64,000 bases of DNA from Saprospiraceae bacterium (GCA_021738725.1 JAIPBE010000011.1:19056-83055); one strand, 5' to 3'. Positions 10,301-18,907 are shown, counted from the stretch's first letter. Program-made: numbers and translations. The notes: generated from the letters alone by a model not told the origin.

Positions 10301-10480
10301 CGGACAAATAGATATGGTAAAGTTTTCATTGGGTCCATAGTTGCCCAGGTTGCCGCCACTGTCCACAAAGAAGCCGTCGCAATCGACGATACTTCCATCG
10401 GAAATGAGATGGTATTGGGCAGAAAGTGGCAAGGACCACAAACACAGCAGAGCAATGAAAAGGAAAATGCGCTTGATCAT
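4325..10480 (-). CDS. Giant SprB-repeat adhesin-like protein with P-domains and type B T9SS sorting domain
   Basis: This 2051-residue protein starts with a signal peptide (ending LPLSAQ). A CUB-like region follows (about 25-140), then a PKD-like module containing FEWDFGDGN (about 200-250). Two proprotein-convertase P-domain-like modules lie at about 292-467 and 592-723, each ending in a GEWVLTIQD or GDWKLVVSD block, and a fibronectin-like stretch follows. Thirteen SprB repeats of about 78 residues run from about 858 to 1873, each with a Cys near the start, GG(T/S)xPYxYxW, and Y.VTVTDxxGC. The C-terminal gliding-motility domain (about 1952-2051) starts VPTAFTPNQDGQNDK. It is exported by Sec and then T9SS, and likely serves in adhesion or gliding; this role is inferred. 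A PorP/SprF gene follows by 12 bp and a small secreted protein gene precedes it by 12 bp. Confidence 0.93.
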   Translation of the reverse strand: MIKRIFLFIALLCLWSLPLSAQYHLISDGSIVDCDGFFVDSGGNLGNYGPNENFTISICPDGSTGTHTRLRFSGVDLQPGDELCFFDGPNILGTSLGCASDYQAGAPFILQASPLNFSGCITVTFMSTSSGQGKGWIADIDCVPACQAFNALITNTDPAVVPADTGWIDICPGTSIDFSAGATFLQNNLLYNQSEGLCTFEWDFGDGNIVNGLNVAHQYDLPGGYVVSLHVRDQLGCGNTNIISRKVRVAPPPKVNIPVLPGPICFQDSLTLTAQVGSIGTSNVQVIPQLSKFELTKIRSDSLALPDGNGASYQTSVYFTEFPSDKVLTDPNQILSICANMEHSWMRDLNITLTCPSGQSVTLVNQEETGDEVFLGNPFEGDELLPEPIPGQGFTYCWTYGATNGTWLEYANANDPGTLPPGDYNTFENLSGLIGCPLNGEWVLTIQDLWEIDNGFIFFWNITFDEILLPNIETFTPNITNLNWVNQPNIYLNKGKEIQATAPTAGEIFFALTYEDEFVCQGDTFVTIAVLPPTHPDCYQCTGDLIITPDTAVCVGDPFSLDASINGFQGMTIPFASYPMVPIGYSTNPPPNPYKGSILVDNVYPLTLSANAAEIESVCFTLRTNPVNNINVFLEAPDGKQLELTTGNGGNGINYINTCFSPNAATGITGNSAPFTGVYLPEGDWNDLTGAPINGDWKLVVSDNFGLNRMGLLESWSINLHAGNQQTYTWAPSNALSCSDCPNPVVNTDSTRIYSLEAEDAYGCTLNASSEITIYPTFDAPELTCGDMSNHTLTINWLAILGAAGYTVNVNQNGWVPPTTNLTHLINGLNNGDSITIQVKVLDINPACPNEIATLGCRFLDCQMYAVVENTVPPSCYSGNDGEAFISAYDGTSPFSYNLDNVKTQGIGYFNSVAAGDHFVIVTDAMGCMDTVYFTLDQPDPIDIQIDIDSVLCYDQKNGGATAMAQGGTSPFQYVWFTVPAVFNAVLTNVKAGSYTLRVTDDNSCIRDTLVTISQPDPILLSFQTDSVSCPGKMDGSATVNPIGGTMPYTYLWSNLQNTKQATGLDMGLYMVTVTDAHQCKTSSTVEVHEGPPNQYQPQSLPVSCYNGMDGTAWVEVIQAPLPVVFAWQDPAMQMSDTALALTPGVFEVIIMDVKGCLDTLSVTIGNPDSIQLSTSSTPVGCQGVIDGTATVNIVSGGSAPFTFLWNDSSGQMTQTAVGLNAGIYSVTVTDAKGCTQKSQVVVGAPGSISTDMSAVEATCINSQDGSAIVMLAGGTPPFSYLWNDAGNSTTDTIMGINPGLYMVTVTDQNGCSVVDSVTITAKAPLILDSINVTPVTCFQGADGTLEAIVSGGSGIYSFQWSDTGAQTSNPAVGLTAGMYGVTITGSLGCQTTGSINLPEPAPILVNIVATPAPCLGQSGGSLTVTPSGGTGPYTYLWSDPLGQTSKVAVDLFAGMYTVTVTDANQCTQVGSGVVAEPSTALTIMAQQSGSGCAGQDQNEITATSSGGSGGGYQYVWNTGDTANPLSGLGPGNFAVTVTDGAGCTAEASVLVQDLPPVLVSVAGMMPSCFGQADGSIGVTFVDGGSGGGIPANYTYTWSTMPAQTGELASGLAGGISYTVTVTDPSGCTTSSTYFLEQPAPITATSTITPVLCFGQKNGQIDLSNITGGSGNYQIIWDPKIINSNGNQALDLATGTYQVTISDDQACSVVHDYFVPQPSPLQITNTNRISPSCQGLTDGSIAIMVSGGTPTYQYLWSNSNMLALNGNLAAGTYSVTITDNAGCTLTSSVQIDEPAPLVLDLDGVSPTCANTKDGRITAIGSGGESPYMYSLNAGPLTPNQVFTPLGPGQYLVRLTDKNGCTAESMVDLIDPLAFEIDLGDDVTIDLGQSITLSFSHNASTLPFVFWQAPYSGTLSCTTCATPVSTPYYTTIYKLVAEDDRGCEAVDFITVWVNANLVVLVPTAFTPNQDGQNDKLLIHGRDGIRIIVFKIFDRWGEQLFEQQDFPINDPLIGWDGTFKGEQMNSGVYIWTLEVEFIDGFKQLFSGQTTLLR

Positions 10481-10492
10481 CGTAGTCTGTTG

Positions 10493-10933
10493 TTATTGAC
10501 CCGAGCTGGGATGGGTGAGCACTCGGGTGTCATTCAAAACCTGGATCAGTTTTGTGGATGGAAGAAGCGTCAGGATCTGACGAGTGTTGCCAATTCGATA
10601 TCGGGAAAAAGAGATCCGGTCCCTGTGGATATGACCCATTAATTCCAGGTCCAGCGGCGTATATCGATCCCAGAGTTCGGCGCTCAAGACAGGATAGTTC
10701 GGTTCACCCTTGCCATCGGGGTAGGCACTCAACTTCCAGCCACTGGTGGCCATGAGATGCCACCGATCGATCAAAAACGGTTGATGCACTGCAGCACGCT
10801 GCAAATCCGAAGTGGAAAGGACCTCACTGTTGGATAAAGCCTGAATTTTCGCTTCTATATTTTCGGTCTGTCCCCAAAGATGTTGCGTACCCAATGGGAG
10901 CAAAAGGATCAGCCATGCAAATAGTCTCATCAT
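10493..10933 (-). CDS. Small secreted protein of unknown function, first gene of the adhesin operon
   Basis: This 146-residue protein has a signal peptide (residues 1-21, ending LWGQ) and a mixed polar body with no recognised motif. It ends 12 bp before the 2051-residue adhesin gene on the same strand, so it is probably the promoter-proximal gene of a three-gene operon with the adhesin and the PorP/SprF protein. A periplasmic or surface accessory role is possible from context only. Confidence 0.7.
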   Translation of the reverse strand: MMRLFAWLILLLPLGTQHLWGQTENIEAKIQALSNSEVLSTSDLQRAAVHQPFLIDRWHLMATSGWKLSAYPDGKGEPNYPVLSAELWDRYTPLDLELMGHIHRDRISFSRYRIGNTRQILTLLPSTKLIQVLNDTRVLTHPSSGQ

Positions 10934-11079
10934 GAATACACGGTTTGACCTCTCTGTGACTGAGAGGAGGACGGTTGCATGGGATGATGCTCAAAGAGCA
11001 TATTACCTATTGCAAAAACGGGGCCATCTGTGCAGGGTTACGTTGTTTGACGAAAATCTTAACAGAATGAGCAAGATGT

Positions 11080-11123
11080 AAAACCAAAGAGGGCGTGCCA
11101 GTTATCTGACACGCCCTCTTTGG
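11080..11123 (-). terminator. Rho-independent terminator of sppA
   Basis: A perfect 14-bp stem (CCAAAGAGGGCGTG at 11084-11097, CACGCCCTCTTTGG at 11110-11123) has a 12-nt loop and, reading on the minus strand, is followed by TTTT. It begins 18 bp after the sppA stop. Confidence 0.85.
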
Positions 11124-11141
11124 ATTACTGGACACCTGATA

Positions 11142-12905
11142 TTACTCTTTCATCAGGAACGGCAGTCTGGCCTGCGTCCCTTCCAGATTCCGCAAGGACT
11201 TGAATTGTTTGTAATACGGGTACATGGATCCCAGTTGCTCTTTGATCATGGGAGTACTCATGTCCTCTTCGCCCGTGATCTTGGCGATCAAACGTTGAAT
11301 GGGGTCCTTCATTTTCGGGTATTCATCGATCCGGTAACCATCGAGTTTTGCCAATCGGGAGGCACAGGCAATTGCATCATCTGTATAACCCAGTGCATCT
11401 ACCAGACCGATTTCCAGAGCCTTTCGCCCTGTCCAGATGTGGCCCTGGGCGATTTCTGCGACATCCGCAATCGGCATTTTTCGCCCTTCGGCTACCTTGC
11501 CTATGAAGTCGGCATAAATGTCATCGGTCAGTTTCTGCATGAGTTGGCGTTCCTTCAGCCCCAATTCATAAACGCCAGTGAGATAGGTCGATGCTTCGGT
11601 GGTCCGAACCGTATCGAAGGTGATACCGATCTTGTTGTCCAGGAATTTACCCAGGTTGGGGATCATACTGAATACGCCAATCGATCCCGTCAATGTATTC
11701 GGTTGTGCATAGATGGAATCGGCATAACAGGAGATATAATACCCTCCGGATGCGGCATAACGCCCCATGGAGACGACAACCGGTTTGCCGGCCCTCTGGA
11801 TATTGCGGATCTCCCGCAGGATATTTTCTGATGCCAGGACACTGCCACCCGGGCTGTTGACACGAAGGACAACGGCTTTGATCTTGTCATCATCACGGAT
11901 ATCCGCTAGCAACTGCTGATAATAATCATCTGTGATCACTCCACCGGATTCATCCCCTATGATAATCTCACCTTCCAGGAAGACAAGGGCGATCTTGTCT
12001 TTGCCACTGAAATCCAGCTTGGAGCCGATTTCCTTGTAATAGTCCTGAGCATCGATTTTGTTGAGTTCGTCATCTGCAGACAAACCGGTCCGCTCGCGAA
12101 GGCGATCTGTCAGTTGATCTTCATAGATCAATCCGTCGAGCAGGCCCAGGGCGACCGCTGTATCCGGATCGAAGCTTTTCCATGTCTCCGCCATATTGCG
12201 GAGATCGGACACAGACACATGCCGGTCTGTGCTGATGTCATCCAGCATCAGCCCGAAAACATCTTCAATATAAGCCCTGAGTTGGATGCGGTTGGCATCA
12301 CTCATCCCGGTCATCCGGAAGGGTTCGGTCGCACTCTTGAATTGACCCGCATAGAAAACATCCATTTGGATGTCGAGGTTGTCGAGCATCTTTTTGAAGT
12401 AGGTGATATCCACGGCAATACCGCGAAACTCCATGGTCCCAACCGGATTGAGAAAGACACTGTCAGCGACGGAGCAGAGGTAGTAGTTGTTCTGGGTCAG
12501 GAACTTACCATATCCATAGACGAACTTTCCACTTTCTTTGAACGCTTTCAGTGCCCTGCGAATGACCGTAACTTCAGAGGCTGGCAAGGAGGCCATCTCC
12601 GGCCGAAGCAGAATGCCCTTGATGCGGGAATCTTCCGCTGCATGGCGGATCATTTTGTCGTAATCATACAAACCGATGTATTTCTTGTCCGAAAGATCCA
12701 TCGGTGTATATTCGATATTGTTGGTTTTTTCGGGCATCGCTTCTTCGAAGGTCAATTCCAAAACCGAGTTAGGGGTAATGGAAGTAATCTTTTCCATACT
12801 GGAGATCATTCTGGTGCCGATCAGTAAGAACAGACCGAACAGAAGACCGATGCCAATAATGGTCCCGAGACAGGAGGCTGTAAAAAATTTGAAAAACTGA
12901 CGCAT
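11142..12905 (-). CDS. sppA: Signal peptide peptidase SppA, 67K (long) type
   Basis: This 587-residue membrane protease has one N-terminal transmembrane helix (about residues 8-30) and two tandem ClpP-like domains, the size of the E. coli-type long SppA. The catalytic dyad is visible: lysine 190 in AGQFKSATEPF of the first domain and serine 386 in RYAASGGYYIS of the second. The NSPGGSV and TGSIGV blocks are also present. It degrades leftover signal peptides in the inner membrane, facing the periplasm. Transcribed alone, it has a strong terminator downstream and a 173-bp region shared with the divergent adhesin gene upstream. Confidence 0.95.
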   Translation of the reverse strand: MRQFFKFFTASCLGTIIGIGLLFGLFLLIGTRMISSMEKITSITPNSVLELTFEEAMPEKTNNIEYTPMDLSDKKYIGLYDYDKMIRHAAEDSRIKGILLRPEMASLPASEVTVIRRALKAFKESGKFVYGYGKFLTQNNYYLCSVADSVFLNPVGTMEFRGIAVDITYFKKMLDNLDIQMDVFYAGQFKSATEPFRMTGMSDANRIQLRAYIEDVFGLMLDDISTDRHVSVSDLRNMAETWKSFDPDTAVALGLLDGLIYEDQLTDRLRERTGLSADDELNKIDAQDYYKEIGSKLDFSGKDKIALVFLEGEIIIGDESGGVITDDYYQQLLADIRDDDKIKAVVLRVNSPGGSVLASENILREIRNIQRAGKPVVVSMGRYAASGGYYISCYADSIYAQPNTLTGSIGVFSMIPNLGKFLDNKIGITFDTVRTTEASTYLTGVYELGLKERQLMQKLTDDIYADFIGKVAEGRKMPIADVAEIAQGHIWTGRKALEIGLVDALGYTDDAIACASRLAKLDGYRIDEYPKMKDPIQRLIAKITGEEDMSTPMIKEQLGSMYPYYKQFKSLRNLEGTQARLPFLMKE

Positions 12906-13078
12906 GGTGGATTTTTACGCTTTCTTGATGGGTTAAAGGTAATGCCTTGCACAGGATGCACCTTGCTTTTTCGATGAAGTTGTTAAATTGCCAGATGAAT
13001 TCCCGTTGCAGGCAACGGCAGTTCCCGAATTGGGCTCTGTTGTCTTAGGGATTCTCTGTATTTTTTTACCAGGATGAG

Positions 13079-16000
13079 ATGTATTATTCTATGACCTTGA
13101 ACCGCACATTTGTGAGAAAGACCACCCTCCTCATCACCATGTGGATCGCTATGCTGTCCGCCTGGCGTATGGATGCTCAAATGCAAGTATCCACAGGTGT
13201 GTTTTCACCACAGGATCTCATTCAGAATGTATTTCTCTCCTCCGGGGTAGAAGTGTTGGATGTCAAGTATTTCGGTCACCCGCAGTCGATCGGCTATTTC
13301 TCTGCAGGACTGACAAACATCGGCATTGAAACAGGGATCGTCATGTCTACAGGAAGTGCCCTGGACGCAGATAATACCAATGGTTTAGGTGGGAATGGCT
13401 TTGCATCTTCTCCGACATCCATGGGACAGTATTCCGATCCGGATCTGGCCAGTCTGGTGGCGCCCATGTCCATCGGAGACCTGTGCATCTTTGAGATCAC
13501 CTTCATCCCCTACGCCGATACGGTTGAATTCAACTATGTCTTCGGCTCTGAAGAGTATGAAGAATACGTCTGTACCCCTTTTAATGATGTATTCGGATTC
13601 TTTATCAGCGGTCCCGGCATTTCTGGTCCATTTTCGAACAATGGAGAAAATATCGCCATCGTCCCTGGGACCAATGATTTTGTGGCCATAGGCACTGTGA
13701 ATAATGGAAATCCAAACCAGTCTCCCGCCGTTTGCCCTCCCCAGAATAATCAATATTTCAACGTTAATCCCAATGGCAGTCAGCCTGTGTATGACGGGTT
13801 TACGGACGTGTTCACCGCACGGTCTATCGTTATGGCATGTGACACCTATACCATTCGCCTTTCCCTGGCAGATGCCTCCGACTTTATCTTTGATTCCGGA
13901 GTATTCTTGCAGGCCAAAAGCTTTGGCACCACGACCATCGATGTGGAAGTGACCACCGTCTCTTCCAATGAAACCATCGCCGAAGGATGCGCCAATGGAG
14001 AAGGTTCCTTTTCCATTCGCTATCCCGCTCCACAGGATATCATCATTCCGATCACCTTCATCGGGACCGCCACTTTCGGAGTGGACTATGATATGCAACC
14101 CCCGTTTATCACCATCCCCCAGGGGCAAAGTGAGGTGACTGCCACGTTTGAAGTCTTTTCTGACAATATCCTGGAAGGCAGAGAATCTGTGGGGATGGTC
14201 ATTCAACGCGACCCCTGCAAACTGGATACGGTCTGGTTCTACATCACAGATGATACCCTACCGAAACCCGATTTGGGTCCTGACCTCCTGGTATGTACCA
14301 ATGACCTGGTCAACCTGGATGGCACTCTGCCCGTCATGCTGCCCAGTCCCAAGAAATTTGAGAATCAGAATCCCTATGATCTGATCTCCCCACCGGACAA
14401 CAGCAGTCCGCTTATACCAGTGTATTCACCCATCCAGGTGAATGGGGTTTTTCCTAAAGAATTGGGCCCGGGAATGATCGAATATGTCTGTGTGAACATT
14501 GATCACAAATGGATCGATGACATCGATATCTATCTGATCGCCCCCAGCGGTCGTTTCATCGAACTCAGTTCGGACAACGGCAGGGATGGCGACAATTATA
14601 CCGAGACTTGCTTTAGCCCTCGGGCGACACAGCCGATCGATTACGGCGATCCTTTTGGTGCGCCAAAGTCGGCGGCGCCCTTCACTGGCACCTTCGAGCC
14701 AGAAGGGAAATGGCACAATCTATGGGATGCTCCGTCGAATCCGGTCAATGGGCAATGGCGCCTCCTGGTGTTGGATGATGCACCCCTCCCCAACGGGACG
14801 CTCCTGAACTGGCGGATCTCGTTCAACCCGGAATACAATATCGACTACTCCTGGACGCCTGGTGTGGAAGTCCTCTGTGACACTTGTAGCGCTACATCCA
14901 CCACCCTCGATAATCCGAAAACACTCGTACTGAAAGCACTGGATAGCTACGGATGTGCGCGGGCAGATACGGTAGCCATAGATCTCATGCCCGATGTGGC
15001 CGCACCTGTCATCACTTGTGCAGACATCGGATTTGAACATTTGCTGATTGACTGGAATGATCAGACGCTCAATGAGAACTACGAGATCAGTGTCAATGGT
15101 GGCCCCTGGCAAGTTCCGAATCAGGGCCCTTTTGCCTTCAGACTGGATGGCCTGAATCTGGAAGATTCCATTACGTTCGTCGTGAAGGCCATTGGCTTAT
15201 GCAATGAATTACTGGATACGATCGGTTGTAAAACCATGAATTGCACACCACCAGAACTGGTGGTGGATAATGTCATTATGCCCTCCTGTTTTGGTCTCAC
15301 GAACGGAAGTTTTCAGATCGCCATTGGAAACGGTATAAACCCCGTGAATATTCAGGTCGATGGAAACCCTGCCAATTCCGGAGTCGTCAACAATCTGCCG
15401 GCAGGAACACACATGATATCTGCCTCTGATACACTTGGATGTACAGATGAGATCATGCTGGTTATGACCCAACCGGATCAAATAGAAATTCCATCCATCC
15501 AGATCGACACAGTCTTCTGCTTTCAGGCGCAGAATGGACAGTTGGCCCCGGTCGTACAAGGCGGAACGCATCCTTATGCGTTTACGTGGCAGGATGGCAT
15601 GACGGACTCCCTGCGGACCGGACTATCGGGTGGACAATATGCCGTGACCATCATCGATGCGAATGGTTGCTCAGTAGCTCAAGCCATAGACCTGTTTGAA
15701 TTTGCGGATATTCAGATCGATCCGGTAACCAAAGATCCCACCTGTGAGAACCTTGCCAATGGAGAGATCAATTTGACCGTCTCCGGCGGAGCAGGATTCT
15801 TTCAGTTTGCCTGGGACAAGTCGGGCTTGTCTGGTGCCAATCCGACCGGTTTGGCCTCCGGTACGTACACGGTCACCGTGACGGATCAGAATGGCTGCAC
15901 GGATGTAGAGGCATACCCGCTGATGGCGCCGACGAATATACTGGTGGATATCACTATTGAGCCGACGAGCTGCTTTGGTGGCAATGATGGCAAGATCACG

Positions 16001-18322
16001 GTCAGTGTGACCGGAGGGACCCCTCCATATGATTATCAGTGGAGTGACGGTGGACCGAATATCAACTTCCGAAATGACCTGGTAGCCGGCACCTATTCCC
16101 TGACAGTAACGGACCAGGGTGGTTGTACAGAGATTCGCGATAATTCACTGATCGTCGCTGACCCTTCACCCATTGTAGTCACTCCGACGATTACAGATGT
16201 AAGCTGTTCGGGAGGAATGGATGGATCGATCAGTGTCATAGCCACCGGTGGCGGTGGCGGTCATGATTTTGTGTGGAGTACCAGTGATATGGGTCCGTTG
16301 ATCTCCAACCTGTCAGCGGGAATATATATAGTCACGACAACGGACGCCAGCAACTGTTCGGTCATCGATACATTCCTGGTAAACCAGCCACCCCCCATTG
16401 TCACAAATACCGGAGGAAAGAATGTCAATTGCTTTGGAGGTTCTTCCGGTTCGGCAACAGTGGGCGCTTCAGGTGGTGCTGGCGGGTTCGGATTCTTGTG
16501 GGATGATCCCTCCAATTCGATGAGTGCTTCAGTGGGAAATCTCCCGGCAGGTACATATCATGTTACTGTTACGGATATGAACGGTTGCACGGCCATTGAT
16601 TCAGTGAAGATCACTCAACCGCCGCCCTTTTCCAGTGCTATGATCACCGGTCAGATCTCCTGTTTTGGTGTTGCAGATGGTGAGGGTACGGTCACACCAC
16701 TCGGTGGTACAGGGCCTTATGCCTACCTGTGGAATGATCCTGCAGGGCAAACAACCATGTCCGCTACGGGACTGTTGAGTGGTATCTATTTTGTGACCGT
16801 TACAGATAAGAATGGTTGCACCACCAGCGACACGCTTACTCTGGTTGATCCTCCACTCCTGACCGCCTCTGTGGATGCTCAGAATATCACCTGCTTTGGT
16901 TCAAATGACGGGAAAGCGCAGGCAATTGCCCAGGGGGGCACCCAACCGTACAAGTTTTCCTGGTCTAATGGAACACAACAATCCCTCGCTCAGAATCTGA
17001 CACCGGGAACACATACCGTCACCATCACCGACACCAGAGGTTGTACCTCTGTAGCCAGTGGTGTGATCGATCAGGCTCCGGAACTGATCTTGAGTGGTTC
17101 TGCCACCAGCGTCAAATGTACGGGAGACAAGGACGGTACGATCGATCTCAATGTATCGGGAGGAGCTGGCCCCTATATGTTCAATTGGAATAATGGCGCC
17201 ACGGTAGAAGATCCCACAGGTCTGGGGCCAGGTATCTATGTGGTCACCGTGACCGATGCCAATCAGTGTAAGAAAACGTTCAACCTTCAGGTGACCAGCC
17301 CTCCAGGCATGATGGGTGAATACGAATCCGAAGACATTGCCTGCTTTGGCGATTCAACGGGTGTTGCAACAGCGATCATCACCGGGGGGAGTCCCGATTA
17401 CAGCTATCTGTGGAGCAATGGTCAGACAACTCCTGAGATCACTGGACTCTTGCCTGGTTCTTATACCGTCACCGTCACCGACCAGAATGGCTGTACCCTG
17501 GAAAATACACTGGAGATCGCTCAGCCTGGAAATCCATTGATTGCTGTCATGACAGCGGATTCACTGGATTGCTTTGGCGATGGTGATGGTCGGGTGGTCT
17601 TTTCTGTGATGGGAGGGACGCCGGCCTACAAGTACAGTCTGGATGGGACGACATTCAACGGTTCGAACATTCAGATCGGTCTGAAAGCAGGTACGTATGA
17701 CGGGTATGTCCGGGACAAACTTGGTTGTGCCTTTTATGTCGGACAAGTGACCATCCATCAGCCGGAACCTATCCTCATCGGTTTAGATGACGAGCTCTTT
17801 ATCGAGCTGGGAAAGGATACTCAATTGATCGCTCAGGTAACCAACGGGTTTGCCCCGCTGACCTATCAATGGAGCCCTCAGGACAGTAATTTCCTCAGTT
17901 GTCTGACCTGCCCGGATCCATTCGTCGAGAATTTGCAATTCACTCGTTCATTCCGTGTGCTGGTCACCGATGCCAATGGTTGTACCAACGAGGAGGTGGT
18001 GACAGTGAATGTGCAGAAAACGCGCGTGATCCTGGTGCCAACTGCCTTTACCCCGAATGGTGACCTCAACAATGACCGATTGGGTATCGTCGGACGACCC
18101 GGGACTCAGATCCTCAACTTCCAGATCTATGACAGATGGGGGGAACAGGTGTTTCTGGCTGAAGACTTCCCGATTGAGAACGGGCTGACACCTGCGAACA
18201 GCTGGGATGGTAATTTGCGAGGCGAACCCATGAATTCGGCTGTCTATGTGTGGAGTCTGGAGGCGCTATTTCCGGACGGTGAACGCACATTCATGAAAGG
18301 ACAAAGCACCCTGATTCGATAG
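13079..18322 (+). CDS. Giant choice-of-anchor L / SprB-repeat surface protein with type B T9SS sorting domain
   Basis: This 1747-residue secreted protein has an N-terminal export signal with cleavage probably after MDAQ. A choice-of-anchor L domain covers about 35-290 (FNYVFGSEEYEEYV block), followed by a Calx-beta-like module (about 290-390). A P-domain-like module lies at about 420-580, ending GQWRLLVLDDAPLPNGTL, and a fibronectin-like stretch at about 640-715. Eleven SprB repeats run from about 721 to 1564, and a gliding-motility C-terminal domain from about 1648 (VPTAFTPNGDLNNDR). The P-domain, fibronectin and SprB order matches the 2051-residue protein, so the two look like paralogues with different N-termini. 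No PorP gene is adjacent. A second ATG at 13091 is an equally good start. Adhesion is the likely role. Confidence 0.92.
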   Translation: MYYSMTLNRTFVRKTTLLITMWIAMLSAWRMDAQMQVSTGVFSPQDLIQNVFLSSGVEVLDVKYFGHPQSIGYFSAGLTNIGIETGIVMSTGSALDADNTNGLGGNGFASSPTSMGQYSDPDLASLVAPMSIGDLCIFEITFIPYADTVEFNYVFGSEEYEEYVCTPFNDVFGFFISGPGISGPFSNNGENIAIVPGTNDFVAIGTVNNGNPNQSPAVCPPQNNQYFNVNPNGSQPVYDGFTDVFTARSIVMACDTYTIRLSLADASDFIFDSGVFLQAKSFGTTTIDVEVTTVSSNETIAEGCANGEGSFSIRYPAPQDIIIPITFIGTATFGVDYDMQPPFITIPQGQSEVTATFEVFSDNILEGRESVGMVIQRDPCKLDTVWFYITDDTLPKPDLGPDLLVCTNDLVNLDGTLPVMLPSPKKFENQNPYDLISPPDNSSPLIPVYSPIQVNGVFPKELGPGMIEYVCVNIDHKWIDDIDIYLIAPSGRFIELSSDNGRDGDNYTETCFSPRATQPIDYGDPFGAPKSAAPFTGTFEPEGKWHNLWDAPSNPVNGQWRLLVLDDAPLPNGTLLNWRISFNPEYNIDYSWTPGVEVLCDTCSATSTTLDNPKTLVLKALDSYGCARADTVAIDLMPDVAAPVITCADIGFEHLLIDWNDQTLNENYEISVNGGPWQVPNQGPFAFRLDGLNLEDSITFVVKAIGLCNELLDTIGCKTMNCTPPELVVDNVIMPSCFGLTNGSFQIAIGNGINPVNIQVDGNPANSGVVNNLPAGTHMISASDTLGCTDEIMLVMTQPDQIEIPSIQIDTVFCFQAQNGQLAPVVQGGTHPYAFTWQDGMTDSLRTGLSGGQYAVTIIDANGCSVAQAIDLFEFADIQIDPVTKDPTCENLANGEINLTVSGGAGFFQFAWDKSGLSGANPTGLASGTYTVTVTDQNGCTDVEAYPLMAPTNILVDITIEPTSCFGGNDGKITVSVTGGTPPYDYQWSDGGPNINFRNDLVAGTYSLTVTDQGGCTEIRDNSLIVADPSPIVVTPTITDVSCSGGMDGSISVIATGGGGGHDFVWSTSDMGPLISNLSAGIYIVTTTDASNCSVIDTFLVNQPPPIVTNTGGKNVNCFGGSSGSATVGASGGAGGFGFLWDDPSNSMSASVGNLPAGTYHVTVTDMNGCTAIDSVKITQPPPFSSAMITGQISCFGVADGEGTVTPLGGTGPYAYLWNDPAGQTTMSATGLLSGIYFVTVTDKNGCTTSDTLTLVDPPLLTASVDAQNITCFGSNDGKAQAIAQGGTQPYKFSWSNGTQQSLAQNLTPGTHTVTITDTRGCTSVASGVIDQAPELILSGSATSVKCTGDKDGTIDLNVSGGAGPYMFNWNNGATVEDPTGLGPGIYVVTVTDANQCKKTFNLQVTSPPGMMGEYESEDIACFGDSTGVATAIITGGSPDYSYLWSNGQTTPEITGLLPGSYTVTVTDQNGCTLENTLEIAQPGNPLIAVMTADSLDCFGDGDGRVVFSVMGGTPAYKYSLDGTTFNGSNIQIGLKAGTYDGYVRDKLGCAFYVGQVTIHQPEPILIGLDDELFIELGKDTQLIAQVTNGFAPLTYQWSPQDSNFLSCLTCPDPFVENLQFTRSFRVLVTDANGCTNEEVVTVNVQKTRVILVPTAFTPNGDLNNDRLGIVGRPGTQILNFQIYDRWGEQVFLAEDFPIENGLTPANSWDGNLRGEPMNSAVYVWSLEALFPDGERTFMKGQSTLIR

Positions 18323-18343
18323 GTAATGCTTCGGTTTTATTGC

Positions 18344-18387
18344 AAAAGAGCCCTGTACGGTTGGACTGTACAGGGCTCTTTTTCTTT
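18344..18387 (+). terminator. Rho-independent terminator after the 1747-residue surface protein
   Basis: A perfect 15-bp stem (18344-18358 with 18368-18382, core GAGCCCTGTAC / GTACAGGGCTC) has a 9-nt loop and a T-rich tail (TTTTTCTTT). It begins 21 bp past the stop codon. Confidence 0.9.
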
Positions 18388-18412
18388 GAGACCCTGTTAA
18401 AGTTTAATTAAA

Positions 18413-18447
18413 ATGTTGCAACATTAAATGTATATACATTAAATTTG
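18413..18447 (+). promoter_or_regulatory. Promoter with two palindromes upstream of the MarR gene (candidate autoregulatory operator)
   Basis: Two perfect palindromes lie side by side: ATGTTGCAACAT (18413-18424) and AATGTATATACATT (18427-18440). A -7 element TAAATTTG (18440-18447) overlaps the second palindrome, and a TTG at 18416-18418 sits 21 nt upstream inside the first. Binding of a dimeric regulator to either palindrome would block the promoter. The MarR start is only 4 nt after the -7 element, so the transcript would be nearly leaderless. Confidence 0.65.
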
Positions 18448-18451
18448 AGCC

Positions 18452-18907
18452 ATGATTCGATTGGAAGACGCCATTCAACAGAAACATTTTCCGGATATCC
18501 ACATCAAAGCGGACATCAACATCATGTTCACCGCCTCCTGGCTGGCGAATTTGAAGAGTAGAGCTTTGAAACCGTACGGCATCAGCTGGCAACAATTCAA
18601 TATCCTCAGGATACTGAAGGGTTGTCAACCGAAAGCTGCCAGCGTACGATATCTCACAGAACGAATGATCGACCAGACTTCCAATGCCTCCCGGTTAGTT
18701 GACAAACTGGTGCAGAAAGGTCTGGTGATTCGGAAAGAGTGTCCGGAAGATCGTCGGCAGGTAGAAATCACCCTGACGGAACACGGGATCGAAGAGATGC
18801 ATAAAGCCTCGATTGCCATGGAAGGTGATTTGCGGCGGCATCTGTCACACCTGACCCTGGAAGAGGCGACCCAATTGAATTCGTTACTGGATAAAATTCG
18901 TGTGTAA
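18452..18907 (+). CDS. MarR family transcriptional regulator
   Basis: This 151-residue protein has the MarR winged-helix layout: an N-terminal dimerisation helix, the recognition region YGISWQQFNILRIL then SVRYLTERMIDQTSNASRLVDKL, and the wing RKECPEDRRQVEITLTEHG. MarR dimers bind palindromic operators and often repress their own operon; two palindromes overlap its own promoter. The YceI-family gene starts 17 bp downstream, so the pair is likely one operon. The inducing ligand is unknown. Confidence 0.92.
   Translation: MIRLEDAIQQKHFPDIHIKADINIMFTASWLANLKSRALKPYGISWQQFNILRILKGCQPKAASVRYLTERMIDQTSNASRLVDKLVQKGLVIRKECPEDRRQVEITLTEHGIEEMHKASIAMEGDLRRHLSHLTLEEATQLNSLLDKIRV

Noticed and set aside
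4428..10642. Many long plus-strand frames opposite the 2051-residue adhesin, including one of 339 codons at 8558-9577
   Set aside because: They are shadows of a repetitive coding gene: no start context, no domain and no conserved motif, with strong P-domain and SprB evidence on the other strand.
13385..14206. 273-codon minus-strand frame inside the 1747-residue gene
   Set aside because: It lies wholly within a clear choice-of-anchor L coding region and has low-complexity antisense composition.
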